Source: Acidimicrobiia bacterium
GTDB lineage: Bacteria > Actinomycetota > Acidimicrobiia > Acidimicrobiales > SZUA-35
Length of the DNA stretch: 8,199 nucleotides
Assembly: GCA_029857855.1 (NCBI GenBank)
Contig: JAOUGG010000086.1
Coordinates: forward strand, 1 to 8,199
Direction of reading: 5' to 3'
Shown here piece by piece: positions 6,707 through 8,199 of this stretch. The first letter of the stretch is position 1. Every line of letters starts with the position of its first letter. Position numbers and translations under genes: made by a program. The notes beneath the pieces are model-generated. The model saw only the letters and a program-made list of their open reading frames with translations, did no database searches and was not told the origin of the DNA.

Positions 6707-7357
6707 TCACCACTCCTGCACCGCCCGTCGGATGTCGTCCAGGCGCTTCTCGAGACCATCGATCGCGATGCGGGTCGCCGACTCCACTCGACAGGACCCC
6801 CTCGGGATGGAAGGGTCCTCGGCGACGCGTACCGAGCTGATGAGCGCAGCCAGGTCGGTCGAACGGACCTCGCCGTCGCCCTCCATGACGTGCCGGATCA
6901 CCTTGTGATCCGCCGGGTGGAGATGAAGGACGAGTTCGTCATCGCCGTCGAGTTCGTGGATGGCGCGGCGGATCGGATCAACGAGTGCCTCGGAATCCTC
7001 CACGACGACCTTCCCAACCACCGCTTCGGCAATGGCCATGCCGGCCAGCAGCGCACTTCTGGCCAGGTCGTCGAGCACGTCGTCGGTCGATCGCGTCGCT
7101 TGATCGACGGCCTGACGTAGGGCGTCGATCACGGACTCCATCTCACCCCGGGCCGAGTCGGCGCCCTCATTGAAACCCGAGCGCCGAGCTTCCTCCCGGA
7201 TCTCCTCGGTCAGCTCGCGAGTGCGGCGCTCGACCTCTTGCTCGATATGGATGGCGGCCAGCGCCGGGCCGGGGGTGGGCACGGTCCCGGGCCGGTCGAA
7301 CGAAAACGGGCGTACTCGTTCGGCTGCCGGTCCCGTGACGACGTGATCAGGTGACAT
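6707..7357 (-). CDS. fliH: Flagellar assembly protein FliH
   Basis: FliH dimers form the peripheral stalk that regulates FliI and tethers it to the FliN part of the C-ring. The 216-residue product has a Pro-rich N terminus and a charged helix at about 38-80 (EQEVERRTREL through RGEMESV), with small residues around 60-72 (SGFNEGADSARG), where FliH proteins carry Gly-rich repeats. A C-terminal FliH/YscL-like domain follows (about 95-216): LVLHLHPAD (142-150) and EDPSIPRGSCRVES (180-193). The last of these is the most family-specific motif. The frame opens further upstream to 7444, but that would lie inside fliG. ATG 7357 has GGAGG at 7366-7370, eight bases upstream. It overlaps fliG by 11 bp. 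Confidence 0.93.
   Translation of the reverse strand: MSPDHVVTGPAAERVRPFSFDRPGTVPTPGPALAAIHIEQEVERRTRELTEEIREEARRSGFNEGADSARGEMESVIDALRQAVDQATRSTDDVLDDLARSALLAGMAIAEAVVGKVVVEDSEALVDPIRRAIHELDGDDELVLHLHPADHKVIRHVMEGDGEVRSTDLAALISSVRVAEDPSIPRGSCRVESATRIAIDGLEKRLDDIRRAVQEW
6713..6717 (-). promoter_or_regulatory. Shine-Dalgarno sequence of fliI (bears on start choice)
   Basis: AGGAG on the minus strand ends eleven bases before ATG 6701. It directly overlaps the alternative GTG at 6713-6711, which it therefore cannot serve. The spacing is a little long, so the start remains slightly uncertain, but only four residues are at stake. Confidence 0.5.
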
Positions 7358-8199
7358 AGTCGCCCCCTCCCCGGTTGATGACCAGCTCGCCGGACGATTC
7401 CAGCTTCCGAACCTCCTCCAGGATCTGCTCCCTGGCCTCCTCAACGTCGGTCATTCGCACCGAGCCGATGATCTCCATCTCGTCGAGCAGATTGTCCTTG
7501 GCGCGCGATGAGAGGTTGTCGAGAACATGGTCTCGCAGCCAGCTTGGAGCTCCCTTGAGCGCCAGAGGTAGAACCGACATGTCGACCTCGCGGAGAAGCC
7601 GCTGCATCTGCCGGTCGTCCAGAAGCGTGAGGTCCTCGAACACGAACAGCAGCGCTCGGACCTCTTTGGCCAACTCGGGATCCGAGGTTTCGAGAGCGCC
7701 GAAGATGGCGTCGGCCGACGCATTGTCCATGCGGTTCAGGAGGGCGACGAGGATCGGCCCGCCGCCTGCTTCTCGGAACCGGCGCTCGAGAACGGGCGTC
7801 ATCTTGGTTCGGAGGCCTGATTCGAGTGCGTCGACGGCGGCCGAGGCGACCTTTTCCATGCGGCCGAGCCGGACCCCGACGTCGGCCAGTAGCTCCTCGG
7901 GCAACGCGTTCAGCACCTTTGCCGCCTCGTCCGCTCCGAGGTGTGACAGCACGGCGGCCGTGACCTGCGGGTGCTCGGCCTGCAGGTGGTCGGCGACGAC
8001 GCTGGGGTCGAGGGCGTCGAGGTATTGGAACGGAACCGACGTGGCGATCTCGTCGATCGTCGAGAGGACTTCGCGGGCCGCTCGGTCGCCGAAGTTCGCT
8101 TCCAGCATTTCCCGGGCCAGCTCCGCATCGCCGACTCGGAGCGGCTTTGTGCCGGAGCTGGCCACTTTGGTGAAGTCGTCGTAGATGGAGTTGGCCATT
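7347..8199 (-). CDS. fliG: Flagellar motor switch protein FliG (5' end outside window)
   Basis: FliG forms the upper C-ring and transmits stator torque to the MS-ring. The visible part (283 residues from the first in-window Met) contains the middle domain, with PFQYLDALDP (56-65) and the EHPQ motif at 75-78. The C-terminal torque domain follows, with LFVFEDL in place of the usual MFVFEDI, LLREVD, ALKGAPSWLRDHV and the RAKDNLLDEME / VRMTDVEEA charged helices. EHPQ normally lies near residue 125, so about 50 residues of the N-terminal domain that binds FliF are missing. The frame is still open at the window edge. The ATG at 8198 is therefore almost certainly an internal Met and the gene continues to the right. 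The TGA stop lies 11 bp inside fliH. Confidence 0.95.
   Translation of the reverse strand, partial: MANSIYDDFTKVASSGTKPLRVGDAELAREMLEANFGDRAAREVLSTIDEIATSVPFQYLDALDPSVVADHLQAEHPQVTAAVLSHLGADEAAKVLNALPEELLADVGVRLGRMEKVASAAVDALESGLRTKMTPVLERRFREAGGGPILVALLNRMDNASADAIFGALETSDPELAKEVRALLFVFEDLTLLDDRQMQRLLREVDMSVLPLALKGAPSWLRDHVLDNLSSRAKDNLLDEMEIIGSVRMTDVEEAREQILEEVRKLESSGELVINRGGGDYVT

Noticed and set aside
5913..6908. 331-codon plus-strand open frame opposite fliI and fliH
   Set aside because: It is the complement of two confidently identified genes and has no recognisable domain or ribosome-binding site.
7375..8184. 269-codon plus-strand open frame opposite fliG
   Set aside because: Its Ser/Arg-rich composition is a mirror of fliG codons and it has no motif of its own.
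8196..8198. ATG at the right edge as the fliG start
   Set aside because: Domain positions show about 50 missing N-terminal residues and the frame is open at the edge, so this is an internal Met.
1..8199. Mobile elements, CRISPR arrays, tRNA or rRNA genes
   Set aside because: No transposase, integrase, regularly spaced repeats or RNA-gene signatures were seen. The window is compact flagellar coding sequence apart from the left edge and the fliK-flgD gap.

Overview
This window is one end of a flagellar gene cluster, carried entirely on the minus strand. It comes from a GC-rich bacterium with strong G/C third-position bias. Read in the direction of transcription (right to left) the order is fliG (5' end outside the window), fliH, fliI, fliJ, a NlpC/P60 plus lytic transglycosylase fusion gene, fliK, flgD and flgE. 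This order matches the fla/che operon of Bacillus subtilis, except that the wall-hydrolase gene sits where ylxF/motE is found there. GC richness, a Gram-positive-like gene order and no outer-membrane ring genes in view suggest a flagellated actinobacterium. An Acidimicrobiia-like lineage is possible, but this is inference from composition and style and no taxonomic marker is present.

Layout: 8199-7347 encodes the motor switch protein FliG. 7357-4948 encodes the export ATPase complex FliH, FliI and FliJ. 4951-3872 encodes a two-domain peptidoglycan hydrolase. 3875-2124 encodes the hook-length protein FliK. 2017-1406 encodes the hook cap FlgD and 1409-168 the hook protein FlgE. Most neighbouring genes overlap (11 bp for fliG/fliH, 4-bp ATGA overlaps for four other pairs), so they look like one translationally coupled operon. 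The one clear break is a 106-nt gap between fliK and flgD, after which flgD appears to start at a TTG behind a strong Shine-Dalgarno sequence.

The left edge (1-63) holds the last 20 codons of an unidentified plus-strand gene. A near-perfect 21-position stem-loop at 82-129 lies between that gene's stop and the stop of flgE. It probably separates the two convergent transcription units, so the flagellar run ends at flgE here.

The genes form a functional series. FliG couples the rotor to the stator. FliH, FliI and FliJ feed the flagellar type III export gate. The hydrolase plausibly opens the cell wall for the rod. FliK, FlgD and FlgE build the hook and set its length. The least ordinary items are the hydrolase fusion (no visible signal peptide, placed among export substrates), the long charged FliK, the Ser/Thr/Pro tail of FlgD, the TTG start with its leader, and the terminal hairpin.
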